Shown here: in pieces, positions 1 to 13,290 of the stretch
How positions within the stretch are numbered: the stretch's first letter is position 1
Layout of the letters: every line of letters begins with the position of its first letter
Position numbers and translations under genes: made by a program
NCBI GenBank assembly: GCA_004335835.1
Contig: RWJK01001707.1
Coordinates: 186,001-250,000 of the forward strand
Length of the DNA stretch: 64,000 nt
Direction: 5' to 3'
DNA from: Scenedesmus sp. ARA3
Taxonomy: Eukaryota > Chlorophyta > Chlorophyceae > Sphaeropleales > Scenedesmaceae
Notes under the pieces: generated by a model
Database searches by the model: none
What the model saw: only the letters and a program-made list of their open reading frames with translations
Told to the model about the DNA's origin: nothing

Positions 1-328
1 TGATGGTTTCATGCCAAGCAGTAATGCAAGTGCGAAGGCCACAGGCGGGCAGTTCAAAACTGCCACCTGACTCACTACCTCCACACCGTTTGGACCGGAC
101 CGGATCCAGCTATACCACATAATAGAACATGGAAAACAAATAAAACGTTGAATCGACAATGGCCTTTCGTGAAGCTGCTATGTGGACACAAGGTGCAGGT
201 GCTAAACACCCAGAAGGTGCACCGCGGCCTGTCAGTCCTGTGGCTACATGGGGTGATCGTGACCCGCATCCGCCCCACTCTCCGCCAACGTTCACTGTTA
301 CTCGAAGACTCAACCTCACACAGCAACC
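1..328. other. Upstream region of the cyclophilin gene
   Basis: No gene is supported here. The stretch precedes the cyclophilin start at 329 and probably holds its promoter and 5' UTR. Open frames on both strands lack splice-site support and family resemblance. Confidence 0.5.
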
Positions 329-2494
329 ATGGCCAACCCAAAGGTGCGTCTGCCGCACACCGACAGCTCCAACTACTGCTGTCGCACACCTGGCTCAGTT
401 GTTCACCACTTGCTTCAAAGCTTTACTAAGCCTGTTTTCAACGGATGCAGGTGTTCTTCGACGTGACCGCTGACGCTGCCCCTCTGGGCAGGATCGTCAT
501 GGAGCTGCGCGCAGACGTGGTGCCCAAGACCGCGGAGAACTTCCGTTGTCTGTGCACAGGTAATGGGTTTGATCGGCAGCCGCTGCGCGCTTGTGCGCCT
601 TGCCCGAGAGCAGCTCTTGCATAGATCAAGGCTTGCCATTCTGTTGCTTGGCAGGAAACAGAGCGACGTGTCTGTGACTCAATGGTTGATGTGCATTCGT
701 GTCAATCTTTTTATCTGGTATTAATGGCAGCAGCGGTAAGGCCGCTGGGAGGTACATTCATGTTCCCGCCTTGGTGCTGCTCTGCTGCCCTTGGTATCTT
801 CCCGTCCTGCAGGCGAGAAGGGAGTGGGCAAGTCTGGCAAGCCCCTGCACTTCAAGGGCTCATCCTTCCACCGTGTGATCACCGACGTGGGTGTCTTAGG
901 AGCACCGCTATGTGGCAGTGAGGCAGCAGCAGCAGCGTGGGGCGATTCTATGGTTCGCACAGCACACAGCAGGCTGAGCAGCAGCAGCAGCGACGCCATC
1001 TGGCCTGCAATTGCTGCACCATCAGCTGCGATGCTGTTTAGTCAGCACAGCAGTGCAGTTCATGTGCTACTGCATATTCATGCAGGACTTGATGCCTGGT
1101 AGCAACAACACACAGGAGTGCCTTTGCCAATGCCATTAGGACTGTCTCCGGTTGGTGCTGCCTCTCACTACATGTTCATGCTTCTTTGTGCACACTGCAG
1201 TTCATGTGCCAGGGCGGTGACTTCACAGCTGGCAACGGCACTGGTGGCGAGAGCATCTACGGCGCAAAGGTAAGCATGACTGGTCAACAGCTAGCCCACT
1301 GCCGACATGCCAGTTCAACAATGACAGGCACAAAGCCGATGTGCCGTGTCCATAGCAGTGATGTCAAGCAAGGAACAGGGGTCCATGCAACGTCATTCGT
1401 TGCTTGCACCTTACCGTTGTGCATGTCTGCATCAGCAACCGGGCACGCCTGCAGTTGATGACCTGTGGTGTTTCGTGCGCCCTGCTCAGTTGTGGTGTGC
1501 TGTTTGCCCTGCAGTTCGCTGATGAGAACTTCCAGCTGAAGCACACTGGCCCTGGTGAGAGGCTGCTAGCTGCTGTTTTGGCTGAGCAACCCGCGCAATA
1601 CTCGATGGAATGCCATTAAGATCTCAACCCATGCAACCTCACCCCTGTGACAGTGGTGCAGCTTCATCAATGCCAGCTTGCAGCAGTTGCCATGAATCAA
1701 TGTGCCAGCGTTCAGGCATGCGGGCGTGTGTGTAAGACTAGACAGCATACGTGTTTCTCGTGTCCTCAAAACTTGGCTGATGGTCTGGCCTGTTTGTATT
1801 TTGCAGGCATCCTGTCCATGGCCAACGCTGGCGCCAACACCAACGGCTCACAGGTGAGAATGCTGCTTGCTCACTGTTGCACTTTGGAAGTTGGCTGGTG
1901 CACTGCTGCTTGAACGTCACATGAATGCCTGCTTATGAAGTAGATCAGCGCTGAGCAGCTGTCCATTTTCAGCTCGTGTGCTCACATGCGCTAGGACACC
2001 CTTGTGAAGCTGCCGGCCATGCATTGACGAGTCCTCTGCTGCTGCTCCTGCTGCTGCTGCCTTGCTGTAGTTCTTCCTGTGCACCGTGCCCACCTCATGG
2101 CTGGACGGCAAGCACGTTGTGTTCGGCCAGGTGGTTGAGGGCATGGACGTGGTGAGCTGCTGCTGCCGCTGCTCTGCATCACCAGTTCTACAGCAACGCA
2201 CTGCAGGCACCAGGCTACGGCATGCCGTGTGCATGGTGGTCTCTGTATGCATGCACTTTGTGTGAAATTGAGCACTTGCTGCATGTGCCTCGTGCCTGCT
2301 GCATGGGCTACAACTGCTTGGTTGCTACGGCTGGTGCTTGTTTCCACACAAAGCAATTGCTCAAAGTCAATCGTATGGTGTTGCTGCGGCTGGTGCTTTT
2401 CCGCCTGCAGGTGAAGAAGGTGGAGAGCTACGGCAGCGGCAGCGGCCGAACCTCCAAGAAGATTGTCATCGCTGACTGCGGCCAGCTGTCATAA
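329..2494 (+). CDS. CYP: Cyclophilin-type peptidyl-prolyl cis-trans isomerase, cytosolic
   Basis: Catalyses proline cis-trans isomerisation during protein folding. Eight exons: 329-343, 451-559, 813-886, 1201-1269, 1515-1554, 1807-1853, 2071-2151, 2411-2494, giving 172 aa, the usual single-domain length. All introns are GT-AG. Visible family motifs are MANPKVFFDVT at the N-terminus, FHRVI with the catalytic Arg, [31 protein letters not shown] and [12 protein letters not shown], which contains the cyclosporin-contacting Trp. The loop [13 protein letters not shown] before FHRVI is the divergent-loop insertion typical of plant and algal cytosolic cyclophilins. There is no targeting peptide, so it is probably cytosolic. 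The first exon encodes only five residues; the start was chosen because it gives the conserved MANP beginning. VITD replaces the more usual VIPN after FHR. No other gene overlaps it. Confidence 0.95.
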
Positions 2495-3537
2495 GCGCAG
2501 CACCGCCTCCAGCTGCTGTCGCAAGGCATGCAGCTGTGACGAGCACAAGCTGGCAAGACAACTGCATGCTCCTGCTTGAGTTGAGGTGCCAAGGCCTGCG
2601 CAGGATGTGCATGTGTTCCAGCTGGCTGTCTTGGGAGGCTCTCGGACTGGGCAGCTGCTGAGACGCAGTGCAGCAGCAGAGCAACGTGCTGCAGAATGTT
2701 GGAACGGCAGGTTTTGTTGCACTGCCTGTACTCGGGGTTTGTTGGGGTGCGTTGCATGTGTGAGCGCTGTTGCTGCTGCGGCTGGCGCGCTGCTACCGTT
2801 GCGCGTTGGCCGCAGCTAATGCTGCCGCCGCCTGCTTGCACATGCCTCTGCTGCACAAGCAAGTGGCTCAAATGAACTGATTGTGGCTTGCCTCGTTGAT
2901 GTTGATGGTTGCTTGTGCATGTACATATGCCAGATTGACTGTCCACCATTGGGTAAGCTTTGCTTGAACAGGTAACAGTGCACAGATTGGCTGCTTGACC
3001 TTGTGGTCAGGAAACGACCATCACGTGACGACCATATGCACTCCCATAGAACGCCGAGCGCCATGCTGGCTGATTGTGGTAATCACCTTCCGCCCTGCCA
3101 AACAGTTTGAGGACATTTTGGCAAGCTGCAGCGCGGAGCAGAACGCAGACACTGATGCCGAATCTGCACTGTTCGGTTGACTTTGACCCAGCTGTTACAT
3201 GGCTGTGCCCTAACCCGCTGCAGCCAACCGACAAACCTACCTGGAGCTGTGTCATGCGCAGGTTGTCCCAACCTACGCGTGACGGTGTGAAAGTCGGAGC
3301 TGATGCCCTGGATCGTAGGCATTTCACAAGCAACCTTCGCTCCACGGAGCAGCAGCATGACCATTTAGCACATTGCTCAAAAACTGCATTGAAACAGTAT
3401 TAAAGGTCATGAGTTATGAACTGCTGCGAACGCGTCGAGGCTGTGCGGAACGAAGTTAGCTCGAGAGCTGGTCAGCAGGGTTAGCAGGGCTGTACAGCAA
3501 AAGCTGGACTGGCCAGCCAGCAAGGGCTCTTTGCACT
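2495..3537. other. Intergenic region, cyclophilin to DEP/DUF1769 gene
   Basis: Contains the cyclophilin 3' UTR and the upstream region of the next gene. I see no coding exon, RNA gene or repeat. No TGTAA signal was found close behind the stop. Confidence 0.5.
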
Positions 3538-6500
3538 ATGGAGGACCCTACCAGCCAGGATTTGCATCAGCTAGCGCTGCGCATGCGCCGCGACATGCCC
3601 TGCAAAGAAAGGTAGCCTGCCAGATGCACCCAGCTGCTGCTGCTCCTGCAAACCCTGATTCCCCAAGGTGCCAACCTGCATGTAGCCAGCACCAGATGCA
3701 TTGAATCAAACCAACCATGCTGCCTGCAGGATAATTCATCTTCAGACTTTTAAGTGGACCTTCAACGGGCAGCAAGCAGTGTCATACTTGCTCACGCATG
3801 GCGTGGTGCAAGATGCGCAAGCTGCTGTGGAGCTGTGTCAGCGTATGCTGCAGCAGGGCCTGTTCAAAAGCATTTACCACAAGGAGCTGTTCACTGCTGA
3901 CTCTGAGATCTACAGATTCAGCAGCTCAATGCTAGACAACAAGCATAAGGGCCTTACAGGGTAAGCAGGGCCTCCGCCTGAGCCAGCACACAGGGGGCAT
4001 AGAGCAGAGTCCTGCTGTGCTGCAAGCATTGGTGTCTGCTTGGACATGCAGGCAGGGTTGTGCAACCCATCAGCAGCAGGCATGGGAGCAATATATCGCA
4101 AGCGCTTACTCTGTGTCAGCAGACTGTGCAAGCTGTGCCTCACCAAGCAGTAGTGGCAGCTGTACTAGGGATATTTGCTGTCTAACAATACTTGTCAAGC
4201 CTACCCATATAAGCATGACGAGCCCCAAGCATGCTGTTGTGAAGCGTAACAAGTGAAGCAGCATGCGACCAGCAGCAAGGTCCGCTTGCCTCGTACTTGC
4301 CATTACTACTTGCTGCTTGTGGATGTGCTAACCATGCTGCCATGCTGTGTTCCTGCAGCCTGACCAGCACCGGCCTCTACAAGGAGATCGCAAAGTTTGG
4401 CAAAGCAGCAGCACAGCCCTTCAAGCAGGTGTCCGTGCAGCTGAACGACACCTTTGCAAACCTTGGTAGCCTGTCAGCAGTTGCACCCAAGCTGGGCGTC
4501 ATTGGCAGCAATGGCGCGCATGGCACCCCGGGCAGTGCAGCAGCAGCAAATGGTGCAGCAGGCGGCCAGCTGCGGCAGCACACTCCGCTGAGGCTAGGCA
4601 GGCTACAGTCTGCAGTGCGGCGCTCGCAGACGAGTGGCAAGCATGAAGCAGCAGCAGGCCACCATACAGATGATGAGCCGGAGGGCTTTGCAGAGGTCAT
4701 CACGCAGCTGCAGGCGCTGCAGGGCAGCATAAAGGAGAGCAGCGGCCTGCTGAGGATTGACCTGCAGCAGCATACAGCGCTGCAGGTGCGCGTGCGCTCA
4801 GCGCGTTACGAGGCAGCCAAGCATACATGCTGTGAAGTGAAGAGTTGTGCTCGACAGTAGGGAAGAAGCACAGCAGTTCTGGCTTGTCAGCCAGGAGTTG
4901 CTTGCCTCGAGCGCTTTTGATAAATGAACAGCACAATGGAATGCTGCATGCTTGATTCAGTAGGCATGCTACAGGGTGGCGTGTTGGCTGGCAGCACAGC
5001 ACAGTCGAGATTGTGGTGCAAGCTACACCCGACTGCGTGCTCTCTGCTGCTGCTGCCTCCACTGCAGGAGCACCTGGTTGGGCTGCTGATGGCGCAGCAG
5101 CGACACAACCAAGTCATGCAGGCGCTTGCAGGCGTCATTGCAGCAGCTGCTTCGCTGCTGCTTGCAGCAGCTGGCACAGGGCCACTGTGGCCTGTGCAGC
5201 TAGTGGGCTGGGTGCTGCTGGCTGCAGTGGTGGTGCTGGTGGCACCACGGCTGCTGGAGGCAGTGCCCCGCAGCATAGCAGGCGTCATGCTGGGAAGGGC
5301 AGCGCAACCTGCAGAGGGCTCAGTGGACACTTGCAGGACGCTGATGCCGCAGCAGAGCAACAAGGGCGCACCCAAACTAGACAGGGTAAGGCTGCATTGC
5401 GCTGGACGTGGCTAAGAACTCATCTGTTTGTGCTGCATTGAATGACCATTGCACACACATCAGCAGCACCCCATCGATTGCTCGCACAGCGGCTTCGTCT
5501 ATGGTGGCAAAGTCTGCCTACTGGTGTGCACATGTGTATGTGCAGTGACATGCGTGTGCTTTTCCTGCCTGCCTCTCACATTCTTGCCTGCCTCCTACCA
5601 GTGCTATTACTGCCTGCTCTTACATAGAGTGTGCATGCCTGCGGTGTTGCTGTGTCTGTCTGCTGCAGGTGAGCATGGCGCCGAGCGTGGCTGCAGAGGC
5701 AGGCAGCGGCGCAGGCAGTGCAGCTGATGAGGAGGAGGCAGGCAGTGACAGCGACAGCGGCAGCGGCGCAGAGACAGACTGGGAAGACATGGGTCCCAGC
5801 TTGCAGGACTTTGATGAGTGGCCTGATGCGCCAGTCATGATGTGCCCTGACCCTGCGGATCGGCAGCAGGTGGGTTCATGGACAGCTGCACGGTGTTAGC
5901 AGTGCACTGCGCTGGAGTTGGCTGCGAGCAGCGCACAGCTGTTGCAGATGTGCACGAGCAAGTTTCTTGCAAGCAGTTGCACACGTGGCGCTCTTGCATG
6001 CTACCTTGCAGCAAGCAGTATTGGGCCATGAGGTCAAGGAACTGCGCACCAACCTCAGGCACCGCGCCGCTTCACCTGCTGCTGCTCTCAGCCATCTGCT
6101 AGCACTGTTCAATTGCTGGCACACTGACACGCATGCAAAACCTTTCAACCTGCCCAACGTCTGCCTGCAGTCCTTTGCGTGTGACGCGATGGGCCCGTGC
6201 CAGGCGCTGCCGATCAACAGCGCGCCCATTCCATTTGAGAGCGAGCTGTTCAGGGGTGTGGTGGCGGTGTACGTGCGCCACCTCAGCAGCACGCCGGGCC
6301 ACATGTTCAAGGGCAAGAAGCGGCTCATCTGGATTGCGCTGCAGGTGAGGATGGGGTGGGTTGCGTGCGTGTGTGTGTGTGTGTTATGCATGTGGTGCAT
6401 GCCCCAGGCATCGAATTGGGCTGACGCCCTGGTCAAACATGTTGTTGGGTGGGTGATGTGGGCTGTCTACTCGGTACATATTGCGCTTGGGGGTTGCGGT

Positions 6501-8752
6501 CCTCACGTCATGACGTGTATCTAGTAACGCCTTGCTGAGGTTGCTACGACCTGTCACACCTGCCTGTAACGCGGCTGCTGCCTGTTTGTGCGCGTATTGC
6601 CTACTGCGCGTGGCACCAGGGCACCTTCAAGCGGCCAGTGTCCATGGACAGCTTGGTGTTTGGCCAGGAGTTCAGCCGCAAGCTGTGCAACCTGCCTGCG
6701 CCCTGGTTCATCGACAACATGCTGCTGCCGCTGGCTCGCAAGATCAGCCCTGCGCTGCGCGTGGGCAACTTGGAGCAGCCGTACCTGTACAGCCCACTCA
6801 TCACAGCTAGCCAGGTGAGCACTGCACTTGGTTGCTTTTATCTTCTTGAAGCTGCTATGTTGATTCCAGCACCGATTCTTCGTGAGTCCAGCCTCAGGTA
6901 TTGATGCTGAGGTATCTCACACGCTGTCGAAAGACAACTGACTCATCTGCCTGATCTGACCGCATCTTGCTCTGCTGCTGCTGCTGCTGCTGCTGTTGAT
7001 GCTGCTGCTGCAGATTGTGAACGTGGCTGTGCCTGGCTTTGCGCCGCAGCTGATGGAGGCCAGGGAGGATGTCAGCCTCATCACAGGTGAGGTGCCAAGC
7101 AGCAGGCTGGCTGGCGTGTGGCTGTGCTAGACCGACCATGGCGTGCACATGGGTTGTTCCTTTTGTGACCCTGTTTGTGGGGATCGCATTGCATTGCATT
7201 TGGTTTCCTGCACCTGCCGGCGGTACGTTCTGCGTGATGCAGTAGCCTACTAGTTGTTGATGCAAGCTGCCTAGTAAAACTGTCTCATGTGTGCCTGGTG
7301 TGCAGGTGACCTGCTGAGTGTGGCTGCGCGGCGCAAGCACTTCCAGTCAGCTGCGCATAGGACAGCCACCTCCTTCACCACAGAGCACGTATGGACCTTC
7401 CATCTGTGGCAGGTAGGCAGCTGCAAGTGATGTCACCGCCATACGGACTGCCCGCGCTTTCCTCAAAGTGCATCGCATTCATTAAATGTAGCTGTGCCGG
7501 AGCGCGAAATTGTTTGCAGGCTGTTATCAGGCTTTGTATGTCAGGCATGCGTGTGCAACAGGCTTGCTGCTGGCTGGCATGACACACAAGGCGTCCCAGG
7601 TTTGACAATTTCAGCTGCAAGGAGCACTTGATCAGGACTTAGTCCATGCTCTGCGCAGAGGTAACCATGCGGCCATCACTGGGTGATGTTATAAGGTTGA
7701 CATATGGACTTGTGCTGCTGCTGCTGCTGCCTGTTGTGCCACTTGTGCAGGAGTACCTGGACTATGCCTCGTACCTGCTCAACCTGAGCTACAGCAGCTA
7801 TGACCTCACGCAGCACCTGGATGGGCAGCCGCTGCAGGTGAGTGTGTTAGGGCCTGTTACGTGCGAAATTCGACCCTCACGCCCGATTAATGCCCGTGTG
7901 GCATGATGTTTGACGCATCTGCACCCTAGTTGGCTTGGTGCGCCTTCATGGCTGTTGGCAATGCCAGATCATCTCTGTCTAGCTCAGCAGTCTGCCCCTC
8001 TGCTCCTGGTTGGTCCACTTGCAATGTATCACAGGTGATGGCCAAGGACGTGTCGTGTGGCGCGCACCTGGTCAACCTGCACGTGTGGCACAGCAACCTG
8101 GTGCGCAGCAGCCAGCGCCACCTGCACCGGCCGCCCACACGGTGAGCAGCAGCAGCAGGCGCATCTTCCTTTGTGCTGTCTGATTTGTCGCTAGATGCAT
8201 TCAAGGCTGTGGCAGAAGACCTGCGAGGACATTGTCATTCTGCGTGCTTTCGTCCGTGGCACATCCTGAGCACTTGCGGTGTTTACCGGCACATGTACAT
8301 GGGACATGCATGCACTAGCTTTCCTCAATACTATCCTGCAGGCGTAATGTGCTGTGCTCTTTTGTGGTGTGCTCTGCTTGCAGCATGCGCAGCAGCAGTC
8401 GCATCGGCACAGAGGTGCAGGCGGACAGCCGCAGCACGCGCGTGACTGTGAGTGGCACTGCTGTTGCGCCCACGCCGCCTTCGGAGCCCTTTTCGCCTGT
8501 CAGCATGGCAGCCAGCCACCCGCGCCTCAGCGACGCAGGCACTGCAGTCACTGTTGGCACGCTCGGCACAGATGCCGGCAGCAGGCTAGAGGCAGAGGAA
8601 GCAGAGCAGCTGCTGCTGCAGGCGCAGAGCCCCGTTGCGTCTGCCAGGGGCCATGCAACAGGCACCGAGTCGCCCGGCAGCCTGCACGATGAGCATTGGT
8701 TTGATGCTCGCTACAGCCACTCGCAGCAGGAGTCGCCAGAGCGTGACAGCAG

Positions 8753-8784
<32 letters not shown>

Positions 8785-8963
8785 GGGCAGAGCAGCAGTC
8801 CCAATGGCTGGAGACGCTGACGCAGCAGTCAGGACAGCAGCAGCAGCAGCAGCAGCAGCAAAGGCAGCAGCAGCGGCCATCCTCCTTCAGCAATGCCTAC
8901 CAGTCAGCTGCAGCAGCAGCTGGCGAGGAGCAGCAGCATGCCAAGAGATTCACCGGCGCTCGT

Positions 8964-9005
<42 letters not shown>

Positions 9006-9212
9006 TCGCCGCAGCCTGAGCCGCGCTCCGCTCCAGGCTCTAGCAGGGATGCAGCAGCAGTCTCTGCAGCGCGGCTGCTGGGGCTTCGGGCAAGCCAGCT
9101 TATAGAGGCAGAGCTGGCAGAAGCACCTGCTAGGTCTGGCGGCAGTGCATCGAGTGCATTGTCCAGTGCACAGGATAGCAGCCGGCAGCTGCAGAGCATG
9201 CGCTCGCTGTGA
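3538..9212 (+). CDS. DEP domain / transmembrane hairpin / DUF1769 (Duc1-like) protein with polyQ tail
   Basis: Twelve exons: 3538-3611, 3730-3960, 4359-4785, 5068-5385, 5669-5869, 6171-6344, 6620-6814, 7014-7086, 7306-7412, 7751-7837, 8035-8141, 8384-9212 (940 aa, frame closed throughout). Residues about 15-100 are a DEP domain (FNGQQAVSYLL, LCQRMLQQGLF, IYRF). Residues about 262-307 form two adjacent hydrophobic segments, followed by an acidic Ser-Asp linker. Residues about 418-665 match DUF1769, the family of fission-yeast Duc1, known for binding PI(4,5)P2 at the cell cortex (KGKKRLIWIALQ, TFKRPVSMDSLVFGQEF, PYLYSPLITASQ). The last exon is low complexity with three polyQ runs (8754-8783, 8836-8861, 8966-9003). 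A membrane-anchored lipid-binding adaptor is inference. An in-frame stretch around 6000-6110 could be an extra exon but is not needed. Confidence 0.85.
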
Positions 9213-11489
9213 TCGGGAGGAGTTTCGTCTGGACCGCAGCATGTGCTGGAGCTTGCTGGCCCCAGAGCAGCTGTTTTGTATGGGGTGAGTGGTGTACATA
9301 AGGATTGTTACAGTTGTTTACGCACGTTTAGTCTGAGGCATGCATGCATGACACAGCAGCGCTGTATCTCGGCATTCTGTGGACGTGCTGCAGTGCCTTA
9401 CAAAGCTTAGGTCACATAACTATCTGCATTTTTCGCATGTATGTGCAGTGCCATGGTGCCATGACCTTTCCAAGTAGTAGTGTAGGGGGCGAGCACCATA
9501 GGCCGGCCCTTTACTGCGAAGCACCACCTCAGCCATGGTTGTGCATAAGGGACCAGTGTTGACCCAGCAACAGCACAGACAGTTTTGTACCATTACACTT
9601 GGCACTGCAATGGCTTGCGCCCTGGAAGCATTGAAGCATTTGGAATGTGACAACACTCAGGCCAGCTATGCGGTACTACAGCGCAGACACCCGGGCATTT
9701 GTGATTGGTTGTTTCATTGTCAGTGCCATCGAGGGTGCATCAGCTGCAGCTTGATCAAAATCTGCTTGCACAGCAGCCTCTTGTCAGGCCCGAGCTGTCG
9801 ATAGCAGGCAGGAATCACTGTCGAGCCTAGGCTTTGCTGCTGACTGTTATTGGATCTGCATCACAAGCTTAGTTTGCAGCTCTGTAGCACACATTAAAAG
9901 GAGCAGATGCACTAGCCTCCTGTTGTGCAGCGCACTGCTGCTGCTGTTGTGCATGCCTGCCAGTGCGCACAAAAGGCCATGTGCATAGATGGATACTGGG
10001 CCCTTTGTATGCAAGCTGATGGTCAGGTTGTGGTGCAATGCCACACAAAGTGTTCTGCTACGGCAGGCATGTTGGATTTGGGGTTTTGAGAAGCAAGCTT
10101 GCCATGATGGTGTGGCAGCTGCTAAACTGTCGTGATATCTTGCTAAGTGGAGGCTGGTGCCAGTAGGTGGCGTTGTGCCACGCATACAGCGCTGCCAGCT
10201 ACTGTTGAAGGCGCGCCTTCAACGCCACCACGTGGTAGTGGGAGCACTTGCAGTCAGGGTGTTCAAAGTGTCATCCTTGATAGTTGATGGCATCGTTGGC
10301 CCAACGTGGTACGCGGCCAGCGAGAAGTTGCTTGCTGCTACATGTTGCAGCAGGGCCAGCTGGGAAACACCTGCGCAGAGGGGCAGCACTGCCACTGCAA
10401 CATGGAGCTGGGGCATGTCCCAGCACGCTGGGGTGCCTGCTCTCCTAATGACCAAGTGTCATGTTTGTCACCATGGTGGTGGGTGCTGGTGAGCAGCTTT
10501 CTGGAGTCCAGCGTGTCCTGCATCGATCATTGGATGTGTGGAGAGGGGCAAACCTTGCGTCACACATGTCACCCTGCTGGGTCACGTCGGCAAGGTCTTT
10601 GGCGGCGTGTATGACATCTAGGGCTGTAAGGACCCTGTCGACAAGACTTGTCTGGGCCTGTTTCATGATTATGAACGGGACCATCATTCATGATGAATTG
10701 AACAATGATGGTGGGAACGTTGGATTGGCTGCAGCAGTCTGCTAGCTGTGCAAACTATGTTTACGTACTTCATCGTGGAACTGGCCACCAACCAGCGGAT
10801 AAGTGGTCGTGGCTTCCGTGACTGCGCAGCACCACGTGGTGCACCGTGCACGTGCTGCTGCAGCGTGCCCAAGCCTTCGCCACCTGGCCTCAGGCCCGAT
10901 CAACGGTAGTTCTGTTCAGAATATCCAAGCATATCGTTTTGTTTGGCTGTAAGCGCTGCAGGAATGACCCACAATCCGCTGTTCCATGGGATGGTCAACA
11001 ACGGTCTCACGGCGGATTCTCATTTCAAGACACCGCAAAGGCTGTAGTGGTATGGCACATAACTCAAGAAGATAGGGTTGAATCAGACTGCATTGATCAC
11101 CTGCATAGCACCTCGATGACGGGGCATCCTTGTGCTCAGGCACACACTGCGCAGGAGCCTGGCAACGGTATTGCGCCTGGTGTTCTCAGGTGATTTGATC
11201 AGGCGTTTAACAGCAAGTAGTTGAAGTTGTTTCTTGTTTCTCTGCCTTATGAAAAGAGGTGAATGTAACAAATGGTGACGTGCACTTCATTCGAGTTGCC
11301 TTGCAACTGTGCAGCCGGATCTTCTAAGCTGCGTCTAATTTTCGTGCCGTGTTTGCTTTAAGCTTGTTTAAAGGCTTAGTCGAGACATTAGGCACCCTTC
11401 ACGTCGCTCCGGTCGTCTCTCTGCTTTGCTGCTTGCTTACCGAAGCGCTTTCAAAGTGGAGTCATCGCTAATAATGGAGTAGTGGCTCC
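9213..11489. other. Intergenic region, 2.3 kb
   Basis: Lies between the DUF1769 gene and the cysteine-oxidase gene. Minus-strand open stretches at about 10219-10872 line up one after another but show no motif I recognise. They may be a decayed mobile-element gene or chance. No RNA gene or repeat was recognised. Confidence 0.4.
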
Positions 11490-13097
11490 ATGCGTGCTTC
11501 TGCGCTACGAGTAGGGGCACAGCTCTCGGCCAGCACCAGTGCCACCGGCAAATCCATTTGGATGTCTAGCGGCCCGGGCAAAGTAGCAGCTCACAAGAAC
11601 ATAGATGTAGTGGCTAATGACGCAGCCAGCCTGGGCAAACTGTATGAGGTGGTGAAGAAGGCTCAGCACCAGTCACAAGGCAGCCTCTCCGCGCAGCAAG
11701 TGCAGGAGATATGCGGCGTTATAGGTGGGCAGATGCGTCTGATTCGGTGGTCCTGCGGTAAATCAGTGACACTGTGCATGCTGCAGCAGTGGCAGCAAGC
11801 GCTAGGCTGGGCCAGCATCAGAAGTTGCTGTGCTGTTGCATGTTGCTATTGCTGTTGCTGCTGCTGCTGCGCCCACTCTGTTGGCTCTTTGTTTCATGTT
11901 TGTTAGGGATTGACCGTGCTGAAGCTGTGTTGACTGTCCTGACTTTGCTGCAGAAAACATTCCGCTGGAGGAGTTGGGCCTCGATGCAGCTTTTGGACAG
12001 GTCAGCTGCGCAACACATGCAGTGGCACGCATGACATCATGCTGCAGCTGTTTTCAATAGAAACCAGCAAGCAGCATCAAATGACGGTATTTCAACGCAC
12101 TGCAGTGGCAGCACAGCAATGTAGTGTGCTACAGAAACATCAGCAGCCAGCGGGCTTTGCATGAAGGATGCAGGCAGAGCAACTGTGTTGCATCAACGGA
12201 CTAACATGGTGCCACAGCTCACAGCCGGGAGCGGCAACAGATCAGTGACAGTTCTTGCAACAGTACTCAGCTTGGCTGTTGTCACGGGCGTCAAGCTCAG
12301 CATGCAGCTGAAGCTTCCATCGCGCTGCGTTGCTGTGTGCTCTGCAGGCTATGGCGTATGGCACAGCAGGAGCTGCCAGGGAGTTGCGGTTCAGGATGCG
12401 GCGGAGAGGCAGCAGGTGGGCAGCATGCAGTCAGATGCGCAAGCGCTTGTCAAGCATTAACGTGGCTGCAGCTGCTGCTGGTATGTGGTGGTGCAGCGGG
12501 CTGAAACGGCAGCTGCCCGCCAGGCAGTGTGCAGCACTATACAGCTGGATGTGAGCAGTGTGTCATGCGGCTGTGCTGTTGCAGTTCAGCTGGCAGCAGC
12601 AATATACACCGCAGCAACAAGCAGCGGAGGCCGGCGCAGGCGAGCAGCTAGGGTTATACCAACCACCAAGGTGTTTTGCAGCCAGCATAGCGACAGCAGT
12701 GTATGGCTCTACAGTCCACACCAAGTCTGACGCTGCATGCAGCAGCAAGCGGCTACTCTCAAGCTGGCCCCTACCTTGTGATCACAGTGTTTGCGTTGAT
12801 GTGCTGCTGATGTGTGTATTGGCGGTGGTGCTGCTGCAGGGGCACCGTCACGTACCTAGACATACATGACGACCCCACCATGACCATCGGCATCTTCCAG
12901 CTGCCGCCGGGCTCCCGCATGCCGCTGCATGACCACCCGGGCATGACCGTGTTCAGCAGGTGCGGCTGTGGCGTTGCAGCTGAGCAGTGACAATGTCGAT
13001 GTTTGTGCTGCATGGCCATCCGAGTACATGCTGCTGCATGACATGCATGCTGCTGCCTGACCACCCGGGCATGACTGTGTTCAGCAGTGTAATCACA

Positions 13098-13136
<39 letters not shown>

Positions 13137-13257
13137 TGTGTCAAGATCCTTGTGGTGCCTTGTACCTGTTGCTCAACCTGCCCAGCACACGGTATGCAGA
13201 TGCACAGTTTAGTAAGTGAGTGTTGCGGCAAGGGTGACAATGATGGCTGACGCATGG

Positions 13258-13290
<33 letters not shown>

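Noticed and set aside
1059..1075. Possible echo of cyclophilin exon 4 (GTGCAG-TTCATGTGC)
   Set aside because: Only nine exon nucleotides match before divergence; compatible with chance.
10219..10872. Three adjoining minus-strand open stretches, possible fossil transposase
   Set aside because: No catalytic or zinc-finger motif could be identified; too weak to call.
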